31,537 nucleotides of DNA from Collinsella sp. Its GTDB lineage: Bacteria; Actinomycetota; Coriobacteriia; Coriobacteriales; Coriobacteriaceae. A model generated the notes under the pieces. The model saw only the letters and a program-made list of their open reading frames with translations, was not told the origin of the DNA and made no database searches. Shown piece after piece: positions 24,824-31,459 of the stretch; the first letter of the stretch is position 1, and every line of letters begins with the position of its first letter. Location of the stretch: assembly GCA_019425005.1 (NCBI GenBank), contig JAHYYK010000028.1, forward strand, positions 1 through 31,537, in the 5' to 3' direction. Position numbers and translations under genes: made by a program.

Positions 24824-25876
24824 ATGAATCCCAGGACTAAATCTCAGGACATTCGCGACTTGAGCCAAAACGATATTCGCGAGCTCGTGGCCGAACTTGG
24901 CCAGCCCGCCTTCCGCGCGAAGCAGCTCATCGAATGGGTCTTTGAGAAGAACGTTTGTTCGTTTGACGATATGACCAACCTTCCCAAGGCTTTCCGTGAG
25001 CAGCTTAAAGAGGCTTTTGCCTTTGATACGCCGACTGAACTCACCAAGCAGGTTTCCAAAGATGGCTCGCGCAAGTATCTGCTCGAGTACCACGATGGCA
25101 TTTCCGTCGAGACTGTCGGCATGCCCCGTCGTAACAAACTTTCCGTCTGCGTTTCCACCCAGGCAGGCTGCGGCATGGGCTGCGCCTTTTGCGCTACCGG
25201 TCTCAACGGCCTCAAGCGCTCTCTGACCGCTCAAGAGATCGTCGACCAGGTGCTTCATGTATCCAACGACTTTGGCGAGCGTGCCACAAGCGTTGTCTTC
25301 ATGGGCCAGGGCGAGCCGTTTGCCAACTACGACGAGGTTCTCAAGGCATTGCGTATCCTCAACGACCCCGATGGTATCGGTATCGGCGCTCGTCACCTCA
25401 CCGTCTCTACCAGCGGCGTTATTCCCGGTATTCGCAAATTTGCCGATATCCCCGAGCAGTTCACTCTTGCCGTTTCCCTGCATTCCGCCATCCAGTCGAC
25501 GCGCAATAAGCTCATGCCCGGTGTTAAGAAGTACACGCTGCTTCGCCTTCACGAAGCGCTTCAGCTCTACACCGAGAAGACTGGCCGCCGCCCGACCTAT
25601 GAGTATGCCATGATCGAAGGCGTCAACGATACGAATCCCGAGATGCAGGCACTCTGCGACTTCTGCGAGGGAACGCTGTGCCACGTTAACCTGATTCAAC
25701 TTAACGACATCGAGGGCAGCCCGCTCAAGCCGTCGCCGATTCATAAGGTTGAGGATCTTCAGCGTCGTCTTGAGTCCCGTGGCATCGAGACCACGATTCG
25801 TAACTCCCGTGGTAACGATATTGACGCCGCTTGCGGACAGCTGAAACAGCGCTTCAAAGTTCAGAAGAACGCATAG
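24824..25876 (+). CDS. rlmN: 23S rRNA and tRNA (adenine-C2) methyltransferase RlmN
   Basis: RlmN is a radical-SAM enzyme that methylates C2 of an adenine in 23S rRNA and in some tRNAs, tuning decoding fidelity. The cluster motif CxxxCxxC is present (Cys116, Cys120, Cys123 in AGCGMGCAFCATG). The two catalytic cysteines expected from E. coli RlmN match Cys109 (VCVSTQAG) and Cys337 (DIDAACGQL). The length of 350 residues is normal. The ATG at 24824 has AAAGG six bases upstream. It is one of the few plus-strand genes here and shows more T-ending codons (CGT, GTT, CTT) than its neighbours, as in well-expressed genes. A terminator follows it. Confidence 0.97.
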   Translation: MNPRTKSQDIRDLSQNDIRELVAELGQPAFRAKQLIEWVFEKNVCSFDDMTNLPKAFREQLKEAFAFDTPTELTKQVSKDGSRKYLLEYHDGISVETVGMPRRNKLSVCVSTQAGCGMGCAFCATGLNGLKRSLTAQEIVDQVLHVSNDFGERATSVVFMGQGEPFANYDEVLKALRILNDPDGIGIGARHLTVSTSGVIPGIRKFADIPEQFTLAVSLHSAIQSTRNKLMPGVKKYTLLRLHEALQLYTEKTGRRPTYEYAMIEGVNDTNPEMQALCDFCEGTLCHVNLIQLNDIEGSPLKPSPIHKVEDLQRRLESRGIETTIRNSRGNDIDAACGQLKQRFKVQKNA

Positions 25877-25894
25877 GGGAGTCTTACTCCAAAA

Positions 25895-25910
25895 CGTTTC
25901 ATGTGAAACA
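25895..25910. promoter_or_regulatory. Degenerate parS-like site
   Basis: CGTTTCATGTGAAACA differs from the perfect parS sequence found at 28057-28150 at two positions (1 and 8). It lies between the rlmN stop and its terminator stem, about 2.2 kb from the main parS cluster. It may be a weak ParB site or a decayed one. Confidence 0.55.
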
Positions 25911-25913
25911 TCG

Positions 25914-25950
25914 AACGGCCCCGGTTGCAGGATATGCAACCGGGGCCGTT
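25914..25950 (+). terminator. Rho-independent terminator of rlmN
   Basis: A perfect 16-bp stem (25914-25929 with 25935-25950, AACGGCCCCGGTTGCA and its complement) has a 5-base loop and is followed on the plus strand by the moderately T-rich TCATTATT. Confidence 0.88.
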
Positions 25951-26002
25951 TCATTATTGACATCAATTTTGGACCAGCTACTACCTTTCCCATTATTTAC
26001 GG

Positions 26003-26048
26003 ACAAAATAAGGGGCCCTTGTCTCATGAATCAGACAAGGGCCCCTTA
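26003..26048 (-). terminator. Rho-independent terminator of the parAB operon
   Basis: A 16-bp perfect stem (26009-26024 with 26033-26048) is followed on the minus strand by TTTTG. It lies 27 bp after the stop of the small gene downstream of parB and faces the rlmN terminator. Confidence 0.87.
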
Positions 26049-26066
26049 AAATATGCAGGGTAATTG

Positions 26067-26078
26067 TTAGGTACCTAA
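26067..26078. repeat. 12-bp palindrome TTAGGTACCTAA, copy 1
   Basis: This perfect palindrome overlaps the stop codon of the small gene downstream of parB. An identical copy stands at 29571-29582, between yidC and jag. Confidence 0.7.
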
Positions 26079-26329
26079 TAGCCTACATTTTCCCATTGGT
26101 TGCTAACCCAACCTTGATTAATCTTAGGATTTTTCGTTACCTGAGCAGTGCGCATGGCAACATCTTCTGTCATAACATCCATTTTCTTCTTTGACGTATC
26201 AACGATATCTTGCGCGCCACGAAGCAAACGACCTCGAAGTTCATCGTCTGTCGCGATCTTATATCCAGCAAAGGCACCAGCCGCGACAGTCGTCACCAAT
26301 GCAATCGCAGTTAAAATTTTATTCCTCAT
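26075..26329 (-). CDS. Small membrane protein downstream of parB (YtxH-like)
   Basis: The 84-residue product has an N-terminal membrane helix (about 5-26; signal-like AIALVTTVAAGAFAGY) and a charged helical tail with many Lys, Asp and Arg. It resembles small YtxH-type proteins in size and layout, but I cannot confirm the family. The ATG at 26329 is preceded by AAGGAGG, which lies inside the final parB codons, and overlaps parB by 11 bp, so translation is coupled to parB. It is the last gene before the operon terminator. A link to chromosome segregation at the membrane is suggested only by position. Confidence 0.8.
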   Translation of the reverse strand: MRNKILTAIALVTTVAAGAFAGYKIATDDELRGRLLRGAQDIVDTSKKKMDVMTEDVAMRTAQVTKNPKINQGWVSNQWENVGY

Positions 26330-27224
26330 CTTGGCCTCCTTGATCAAACTGAATCATTTCGCCAAGAATACGAGAGAGCTCTTCCTCGTCTTTAAACTCA
26401 ATCTCGATCTTATTCTTTCCACGCGAGCTCTTCACACGCACGTTGGTATTAAAAACCTGACGAAGCACGCGGGCAGCCTTTTTAAAAGACTGAGGCGTCG
26501 CAGGCCTCGGTGTCTTAGGTGTCTCTCCGGCAGAAAACAACGGAGCAAGATTTTCTGTCGCTCTTACGGAAAGGCCCTCTGCAACAACCTTCTCTGCAAG
26601 TCGAATTCGAGCGTCCTCATAGGGAACTGCAAGAATCGCACGCGCATGTCCAGCAGTAAGTTTGCCGTCAAAAATCATCTGCTGAACAACTTCAGGGAGA
26701 TCGAGAAGGCGCAGCGAGTTTGTAATTGCAGAGCGTGACTTACTTACAGCCTTCGACAATGCCTCCTGGGTCATACTGCTGGCATCAATGAGCTGGCGAT
26801 ACCCCTTGGCTTCTTCAACGGGATTCAGATCAGAACGCTGAAGGTTTTCGATAAGTGCAAGAGCCAACATCTCTTCATCATTAACCTCTTTAATGATGAC
26901 AGGCAGCTCCTCAAGACCAGCAAGCTTTGACGCCTGGTAACGACGTTCACCAGCGATGATCTCATAGCCGTTTCCATGCTTACGAACCAAAAGCGGCTGC
27001 AAAACGCCATGTTCTTGGATTGACTCGCTCAACTCACGAAGTTCAGTTTCGTTGAAGTGAATTCGCGGCTGATTAGGGTTAGGAACGATATCTTCAATAG
27101 GTAGTTTTGTTTCAGATGCGGCATTTGAAGCAGATGCAGCCGAACCACCGGTCTCATACTCGGCCTCTGAGACCAAAGCATTGAGTCCACGTCCCAAACC
27201 TCCACGTTTCTTTACACTAGGCAC
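26319..27224 (-). CDS. parB: Chromosome-partitioning protein ParB
   Basis: ParB binds parS sites, loads onto DNA as a CTP-dependent sliding clamp and recruits SMC. The 301-residue protein shows the N-terminal ParA-interacting motif (RGGLGRGLNALV, about 7-18), the CTP-binding GERRYQAS (92-99) and ENLQR, a helix-turn-helix at about 152-173 (TQEALSKAVSKSRSAITNSL) and a C-terminal dimerisation domain. The GTG at 27224 overlaps the parA stop by eight bases and has GAGGTGAT upstream. Perfect parS sites lie just upstream of parA, so the protein may also affect transcription of its own operon. Confidence 0.97.
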   Translation of the reverse strand: MPSVKKRGGLGRGLNALVSEAEYETGGSAASASNAASETKLPIEDIVPNPNQPRIHFNETELRELSESIQEHGVLQPLLVRKHGNGYEIIAGERRYQASKLAGLEELPVIIKEVNDEEMLALALIENLQRSDLNPVEEAKGYRQLIDASSMTQEALSKAVSKSRSAITNSLRLLDLPEVVQQMIFDGKLTAGHARAILAVPYEDARIRLAEKVVAEGLSVRATENLAPLFSAGETPKTPRPATPQSFKKAARVLRQVFNTNVRVKSSRGKNKIEIEFKDEEELSRILGEMIQFDQGGQDEE

Positions 27225-28017
27225 GCTTGATCACCTCTTTTGCAAGGTTCATATACGCTTTTGCACCCTTATTTTGAGGTGCATAGGTAATTACCGGCTC
27301 TCCAAAAGACGGAGCTTCGGAGATTTTAACCGTACGGGGGATCAGCGTCTTAAACGCCTTATCACCAAAGTACGATTGAACCTCCTCAACAACCTGATTC
27401 GATAGAGAAGTACGCGAGTCATACATGGTCATAAGCACACCATAGGTGTCTAAGCCCTTGTTCAGACGTGATTTGACCATCTTCATTGACTCAAGCAGCT
27501 TCGTAACGCCCTCGAGTGCATAATACTCGCACTGGATCGGAATCAAAACGCTGTCTGCTGCGGTCAAGGCGTTGATTGTAAGCAAGCCGAGCGAAGGAGG
27601 ACAGTCAATGAAAATAAAATCGAACTCGTCCTGAATCGGCTCAAGCAAATCTTTGAGGCGGGTTTCACGAGCAATTGCGCTTACGAGCTCAATTTCGGCA
27701 CCTGCAAGCTGAATGGTAGCCGGAATTACGAATACCTTTTTGCAATTTGTATCAAGAACAAGCGATTCTGCCGGCACATCATTTAGCAATGCATCATAGA
27801 TGCAGTGATCAAGGTCTTCTTTTTCAATCCCAAATCCACTGGTGCTGTTTCCCTGCGGATCAAAATCGACAATCAGAGTCTTACGGCCCTGCTCGCCCAG
27901 TGCTGCTGCTAGATTTACAGCCGTCGTTGACTTACCGACGCCACCTTTTTGATTGATGATTGCAATGATACGCGTGTCTTTTGCGTTCTTAGAACGCTTA
28001 ACGTCGCGAAATCCCAC
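27217..28017 (-). CDS. parA: Chromosome-partitioning ATPase ParA (Soj)
   Basis: ParA is the deviant Walker ATPase that binds nucleoid DNA and is acted on by ParB to separate origins. The 266-residue protein shows the deviant Walker A KGGVGKST (24-31), the switch DFDPQGNSTSG and the Walker B-like FIFIDCPPSLG. The GTG at 28017 is preceded by AGGAGG. It stands first in a parA–parB–small membrane protein unit, with three parS sites between it and rsmG. A TTGACA at 28043-28048 on the minus strand has no matching -10, so I do not call a promoter; transcription may enter from rsmG. Confidence 0.97.
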   Translation of the reverse strand: MGFRDVKRSKNAKDTRIIAIINQKGGVGKSTTAVNLAAALGEQGRKTLIVDFDPQGNSTSGFGIEKEDLDHCIYDALLNDVPAESLVLDTNCKKVFVIPATIQLAGAEIELVSAIARETRLKDLLEPIQDEFDFIFIDCPPSLGLLTINALTAADSVLIPIQCEYYALEGVTKLLESMKMVKSRLNKGLDTYGVLMTMYDSRTSLSNQVVEEVQSYFGDKAFKTLIPRTVKISEAPSFGEPVITYAPQNKGAKAYMNLAKEVIKRA

Positions 28018-28056
28018 GGTCCCTCCTGGTGTGTATTAAAGCTGTCAAACGGAGGA

Positions 28057-28072
28057 TGTTTCACGTGAAACA
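28057..28072. promoter_or_regulatory. parS site 1
   Basis: TGTTTCACGTGAAACA is a perfect 16-bp palindrome and matches the parS consensus of Bacillus and other bacteria. It is expected to be the specific ParB-binding site. It lies 40 bp upstream of parA. Confidence 0.95.
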
Positions 28073-28095
28073 TTCCGAATCGATATCAACCGCCA

Positions 28096-28111
28096 TGTTT
28101 CACGTGAAACA
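28096..28111. promoter_or_regulatory. parS site 2
   Basis: This is a second identical 16-bp parS palindrome, exactly 39 bp from site 1 (start to start). Confidence 0.95.
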
Positions 28112-28134
28112 CTGCAAGTTGTTAATATCCATTA

Positions 28135-28150
28135 TGTTTCACGTGAAACA
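28135..28150. promoter_or_regulatory. parS site 3
   Basis: This is a third identical parS palindrome, again exactly 39 bp from site 2, ending one base from the rsmG stop codon. Confidence 0.95.
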
Positions 28151-28151
28151 T

Positions 28152-28889
28152 CTAGGCAAGCGGATTCTTCTTTGCCATGCCATTTGCACGAGGCAATGAA
28201 ACGGATGCCGGATGACTCTTCTTAAGAACAATAAATTCCCTGTGGCCCAAGCCCTCAGGCAAATCGATTGCATCATTCAGAAGCGTAGTGAAGCCGCAGA
28301 TCTTAGCTGCTGACATGCCGGAAGCAAGCTCCTCATCCGATGGATTACCCTTGGTGATAACAAATAGCCCTCCATCCTTGAGATACGGAGCCGCATACTC
28401 AACAAGAATCGGTAGAGGGGCCAGTGCGCGGGCGGTTACGACAGAAAACTGCTTCTTATGGCTTCGAGCATATTCTTCAAGACGATCATGAACCGCATGA
28501 GCATGTTTCAATCCAAGAGCATGAACAAAAGAATTAACAGCATCAACCTTCTTGCCAACAGAGTCAATATAAGTAGCTTTACGATGCGAGGTTATGGTTA
28601 AAGGAATACCAGGGAAGCCCGCACCTGTTCCCATATCGAGCAAAGCTCCCTCAGGAGCCTTATTGATATAGGGGAGCAAAACAAGTGAGTCGAGGATATG
28701 AAGTATCGCAGCATCTTCTACGTTAAGGATACGGGTAAGATTCGTTGTCTTATTTGTTTCCAGAACTAAATCCAAATGCTGAATACATTTCCTCAGCTCA
28801 ACATCAGTTACGCTCAAGAAATACTCATTGCAATAGGAAGTTAGACGACTAAACATCTCGTCAGCTTGCTGATAAGTAAGTACTAACAA
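28152..28889 (-). CDS. rsmG: 16S rRNA (guanine-N7) methyltransferase RsmG (GidB)
   Basis: RsmG methylates N7 of a guanine in the 530 loop of 16S rRNA using SAM. The SAM-binding motif ALLDMGTGAGFPGIPL is clear, with the downstream TARALAPLPILVEYA and LFVITKG blocks. I chose the TTG at 28889, six bases after AGGAG, giving 245 residues; the ATG at 28856 is an alternative, and a TTG at 28937 lies inside the jag terminator and is rejected. The gene lies between jag and the parS cluster and is more AT-rich than most genes here. The upstream terminator suggests it has its own promoter, though read-through is possible. Confidence 0.93.
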   Translation of the reverse strand: MLVLTYQQADEMFSRLTSYCNEYFLSVTDVELRKCIQHLDLVLETNKTTNLTRILNVEDAAILHILDSLVLLPYINKAPEGALLDMGTGAGFPGIPLTITSHRKATYIDSVGKKVDAVNSFVHALGLKHAHAVHDRLEEYARSHKKQFSVVTARALAPLPILVEYAAPYLKDGGLFVITKGNPSDEELASGMSAAKICGFTTLLNDAIDLPEGLGHREFIVLKKSHPASVSLPRANGMAKKNPLA

Positions 28890-28935
28890 CGAAAGCTCCT
28901 CTCTGACAAAAATCAGTGTATCGAGAACTTTTGAC

Positions 28936-28967
28936 AAAAAAAGGGGACGTGGAAACCACGTCCCCTT
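28936..28967 (-). terminator. Rho-independent terminator after jag
   Basis: A perfect 12-bp stem (28941-28952 with 28956-28967) has a 3-base loop and is followed by seven T on the minus strand. It lies 18 bp after the jag stop and ends the rpmH–jag unit. Confidence 0.95.
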
Positions 28968-28985
28968 AGCATAAGCTCGAGTAGA

Positions 28986-29555
28986 TTATCGAGCAACAAT
29001 CACCACATGGCGGTCAGGGTCAGAACCCTCAGAATGAGTATCGACGGCATCATTACCACGAAGTGCAATGTGAACCAGTCGGCGCTCGTAGGCATTCATG
29101 GGCGGCAAGGAAACACTCTTATGAGTGCGAATGGCGCGCTCGGCAGCGGACTGCGCCATGGAAGCAACCTTATCCTGTCGGCGGCTCTTATAACCCTCGA
29201 CGTCCACGACGACCGGATACCTAAAGCCAAGCTTGCGGCTCACCAGCAGCGAGAACATAACCTGAAGGGCATCGAGGGTACGTCCATGACGCCCAATGAG
29301 AACTGCAAGATCCGGAGCGGTTACATCCAGGATCAGCTCGCCCTCGTCACCCTCATACTCATCGATGGGAGAGTTCGCCGCATCGAAGTGCGAAAGGATG
29401 GAACGCAGAATGGAAATAGCAACATCGGCGATGGTGTCGAGCTCCTCATCGGTAAGCTCTTCACCAGCCTTGTAGCGCTGTGCAATCTCGGGATAATCGC
29501 CCGCGACCTGCGGGACAACCTCCTCAAGCATATCCTCGACGATCTCTTCAGACAT
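28986..29555 (-). CDS. jag: RNA-binding protein Jag/KhpB (KH and R3H domains)
   Basis: The 189-residue protein has an acidic N-terminal segment (about 1-75), a KH domain with LIGRHGRTLDALQ and a C-terminal R3H domain (RTHKSVSLPPMNAYERRLVHIAL). Such proteins bind RNA, and in streptococci KhpB acts with KhpA in cell elongation. The basic Jag-N domain found in many Firmicutes proteins is absent here. The ATG at 29555 has GGAG six bases upstream; an extra in-frame ATG upstream at 29567 overlaps that site. It follows yidC in the same orientation, as is usual. Confidence 0.94.
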   Translation of the reverse strand: MSEEIVEDMLEEVVPQVAGDYPEIAQRYKAGEELTDEELDTIADVAISILRSILSHFDAANSPIDEYEGDEGELILDVTAPDLAVLIGRHGRTLDALQVMFSLLVSRKLGFRYPVVVDVEGYKSRRQDKVASMAQSAAERAIRTHKSVSLPPMNAYERRLVHIALRGNDAVDTHSEGSDPDRHVVIVAR

Positions 29556-29570
29556 AACGTACTCCAAAAG

Positions 29571-29582
29571 TTAGGTACCTAA
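29571..29582. repeat. 12-bp palindrome TTAGGTACCTAA, copy 2
   Basis: This is identical to 26067-26078. It lies in the 44-bp gap between the yidC stop and the jag start, just before the jag ribosome-binding site, where a protein or RNA structure could affect jag expression. Confidence 0.7.
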
Positions 29583-29599
29583 ATAAGATTGATATCCCG

Positions 29600-30370
29600 C
29601 TACTTCTTCTTGTGCGGGCGCGGCTTCTTCTCGCGACGAGTGACCTCGACCTGGAGCGGAGCGTTCTTAAGACGCTCCTCCTCATCGGCCTTAGCCTTGT
29701 CGATAACCTTCTGCGTCACGAAGATCTGCTGGATAACCTGCCAGGCAGAGGACACATCGTAGTACAGCAGAACGCCGACGGGCAGGCTCCAGCCCATCCA
29801 AAGCATCATGACGGTCATGACAACAGCCATCATACGCATGCTCTGAGCCTGCTGGCCGGTCTGGTTGCGCGACATATAGAGCTGCGGAATCAAGGTCAGG
29901 ACGGCAAAGAGGATCAGGCAGATCAACGCAGGCAGTGCGACCATAAAGCCATCGGCAAAAGAGGCGCTCGGCGTGGTGGTCAGGTCGGGCAGAATGTTAA
30001 AGAACGAGAAGGTGCCCTCGTTAAAGTACTGCGGCAGGTTGCGCAGAAGCGTGAACAGGGCGATAAGGACGGGCATCTGAATCAGAAGCGGCAGGCAGCC
30101 AGCCAGCGGATTGAACTTGTTCTCGCTGTAGAACTTCTGCATCTCCTCGGCCTGACGCTGGGGATCGTCGGCATAGCGCTCCTGAATCTCGAGCATCTTG
30201 GGCTGCAGCACCTGCATGCGAGCCGTCGACTTGGTCGACTTGAGCATAAGCGGCGTCAGCAGCAGACGGATGATGACCACCAGGATGATGATGGACAGGC
30301 CCCAGTCGACCGCAAAGGTCTGGATGAGCTTGAGCAGCTCGAAAAGGATGTTAACGATCCAATCCCACAT
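29600..30370 (-). CDS. yidC: Membrane protein insertase YidC (Oxa1 family)
   Basis: YidC inserts and folds membrane proteins, alone or with SecYEG. At 256 residues it is the short Gram-positive form without the large periplasmic domain. The first core helix carries the conserved arginine (Arg35 in VVIIRLLLTP). A cytoplasmic coiled hairpin (MQVLQPKMLEIQERYADD), NPLAGCLPLLIQMPV and later hydrophobic segments follow, and the tail is strongly basic (RREKKPRPHKKK), fitting ribosome contact. No lipobox is seen. The ATG at 30370 has GGAGG upstream. It lies between yidD and jag, the usual order. Confidence 0.97.
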   Translation of the reverse strand: MWDWIVNILFELLKLIQTFAVDWGLSIIILVVIIRLLLTPLMLKSTKSTARMQVLQPKMLEIQERYADDPQRQAEEMQKFYSENKFNPLAGCLPLLIQMPVLIALFTLLRNLPQYFNEGTFSFFNILPDLTTTPSASFADGFMVALPALICLILFAVLTLIPQLYMSRNQTGQQAQSMRMMAVVMTVMMLWMGWSLPVGVLLYYDVSSAWQVIQQIFVTQKVIDKAKADEEERLKNAPLQVEVTRREKKPRPHKKK

Positions 30371-30399
30371 GTAAGTTTTCCTCCGATAGCGAGTGCCCG

Positions 30400-30624
30400 C
30401 TAGGGCACAGGGTCATAACCGCCGACGTGCAGGGGATTACAGCGAGCAATGCGCCTCACGGCAAGCCAGCAGCCTCTCAAAACACCGTACCGCTCAATCG
30501 CCTGAATGGCGTATTGCGAGCACGTTGGGTAATAAATGCAAGCGTCAGGTAACAAGGGCGAAACAACCTGTTGATATATGCGAATAGGAGCGATGGCAAC
30601 ACGTCGCAAAACGTGATTGCTCAT
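30400..30624 (-). CDS. yidD: Membrane protein insertion efficiency factor YidD
   Basis: The 74-residue protein carries the family signature CIYYPTCSQYAIQAIERYG followed by GCWLAVRRIARCNPLHVGGYDPVP. YidD is a small membrane-associated protein that helps YidC-dependent insertion. Its ATG overlaps the rnpA stop by four bases (ATGA), so the two are translationally coupled, and yidC starts 29 bp after its stop. Confidence 0.96.
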   Translation of the reverse strand: MSNHVLRRVAIAPIRIYQQVVSPLLPDACIYYPTCSQYAIQAIERYGVLRGCWLAVRRIARCNPLHVGGYDPVP

Positions 30625-30959
30625 CGCTCCTCCCCGGCAACGCCGGCGCGTTTCATAAGCGAACGCAACGCCTTGTCCATCTCCTGCGGCGAGGAAACCC
30701 TCGTCTTTGGAGTCGCGAACAAGATGATGTCATAACCCGCAACGGGAAATCCGCAGCTGCGGGCGGCTTCGCGCATCACACGCTTAGAACGGTTGCGCAC
30801 GACTGCGCAACCGAGCCGTTTAGCACCAACGAAGGCGACCCTTCCGGAGTCGCCTTCGCCAACCGATTCACATATGGTCATTCGAATCAGAGGGTGATTG
30901 AAACGACGCCCCTGACTGAACACATGCTCGAAATCTTGCCGAGACTTAATAGTCTTCAT
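30621..30959 (-). CDS. rnpA: Ribonuclease P protein component
   Basis: RnpA is the protein subunit of RNase P, which removes the 5' leader from pre-tRNAs with the catalytic RNA rnpB (not in this window). The 112-residue basic protein has the signature RNRSKRVMREA (RNR at 55-57). It begins 20 bp after rpmH in the same direction, as in most bacteria. No strong ribosome-binding site precedes the ATG at 30959, so translation may be low or coupled to rpmH, which would fit the small amount needed. Confidence 0.96.
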   Translation of the reverse strand: MKTIKSRQDFEHVFSQGRRFNHPLIRMTICESVGEGDSGRVAFVGAKRLGCAVVRNRSKRVMREAARSCGFPVAGYDIILFATPKTRVSSPQEMDKALRSLMKRAGVAGEER

Positions 30960-30979
30960 GCGAGATGTGTGTATCGCTG

Positions 30980-31114
30980 CTAGACAGTGAGACGCTTGCG
31001 GCCCTTGGCGCGGCGACGGGCGAGCACGGCACGACCACCCTTGGTGGCCATACGGGCACGGAAGCCATGGGTCTTGGCACGCTTACGCTTATTAGGCTGA
31101 TACGTACGCTTCAT
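30980..31114 (-). CDS. rpmH: 50S ribosomal protein L34
   Basis: L34 is a 44-residue, very basic protein of the large ribosomal subunit. MKRTYQPNKRKRAKTHGFRA and GRAVLARRRAKGRKRL are diagnostic. The ATG at 31114 has AGGAGGA upstream; a longer frame to 31174 includes the mRNA leader hairpin and is rejected. It is the first gene of the rpmH–rnpA–yidD–yidC–jag unit and has a near-consensus promoter. Confidence 0.98.
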   Translation of the reverse strand: MKRTYQPNKRKRAKTHGFRARMATKGGRAVLARRRAKGRKRLTV

Positions 31115-31140
31115 CTTAAGTTCCTCCTGCTGCATTTCGA

Positions 31141-31162
31141 GTGTCCGCGGGAGCGCGGACGC
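31141..31162 (-). other. Hairpin in the rpmH leader
   Basis: GTCCGCG and CGCGGAC (31143-31149 with 31154-31160) form a 7-bp GC-rich stem, extendable to nine pairs with one G-U. It lies between the promoter and the L34 ribosome-binding site. It could stabilise the mRNA 5' end or affect expression; it lacks a T-run and is not a terminator. Confidence 0.5.
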
Positions 31163-31186
31163 AGATATAGACACGTGAGCTTGAAG

Positions 31187-31216
31187 ATTGTAGGGAAATC
31201 AATGTTCAAATGTCAA
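31187..31216 (-). promoter_or_regulatory. Promoter of the rpmH operon
   Basis: On the minus strand a consensus TTGACA (31211-31216) and TACAAT (31187-31192) are separated by 18 bp. The predicted start near 31180 gives a leader of about 65 bases containing the hairpin at 31141-31162. Confidence 0.85.
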
Positions 31217-31459
31217 GAAATCAAAGGTAAAAGGTTGCGTAGTTCACACGGTTCCCCCATAAGCCGAGCTCGATTTAGCAGTGCATAACAACTTTTCACG
31301 ATATTTCACCGAGTTTTCAACAGGTCATGTTGGCAATGTTGAGAACTTTTCGCCCGTTTTCCAAAGTTTTCAACAGGTTTTGAAAAGTTGTCGAAAGATG
31401 AGAAACATTGCACGGTGAGCTACTATTTGTTCGAAACCTTTTGAAAGATTGCGAGCGGC
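31217..31459. other. Candidate oriC / dnaA upstream region with DnaA-box-like repeats
   Basis: This noncoding region between divergent rpmH and the probable dnaA is where many Gram-positive bacteria place oriC. TTTTCAACA occurs at 31314-31322 and 31367-31375 within an identical 14-bp context (AGTTTTCAACAGGT, copies 53 bp apart). An inverted relative, TTCTCAACA on the minus strand, is at 31337-31345, and TTTTCCAAA is at 31357-31365. These differ from the classic TTATCCACA by two or more bases, so their status as DnaA boxes is inferred. No clear dnaA promoter was found. Confidence 0.6.

Noticed and set aside
24728..25993. A 421-codon minus-strand open frame opposite rlmN
   Set aside because: rlmN has its catalytic cysteines and a ribosome-binding site; the opposite frame has no motif and overlaps ddl's start region and the rlmN terminator.
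28043..28048. A TTGACA box upstream of parA
   Set aside because: No -10 element lies 16-18 bp downstream, and the ribosome-binding site is too close.
28057..28150. Regular repeats resembling a short CRISPR array
   Set aside because: The repeats are perfect 16-bp parS palindromes next to parA, with 23-bp spacers and no cas genes.
28890..28937. A longer rsmG starting at a TTG at 28937
   Set aside because: That start lies inside the T-run of the jag terminator and has no ribosome-binding site; a TTG with AGGAG stands 48 bp downstream.
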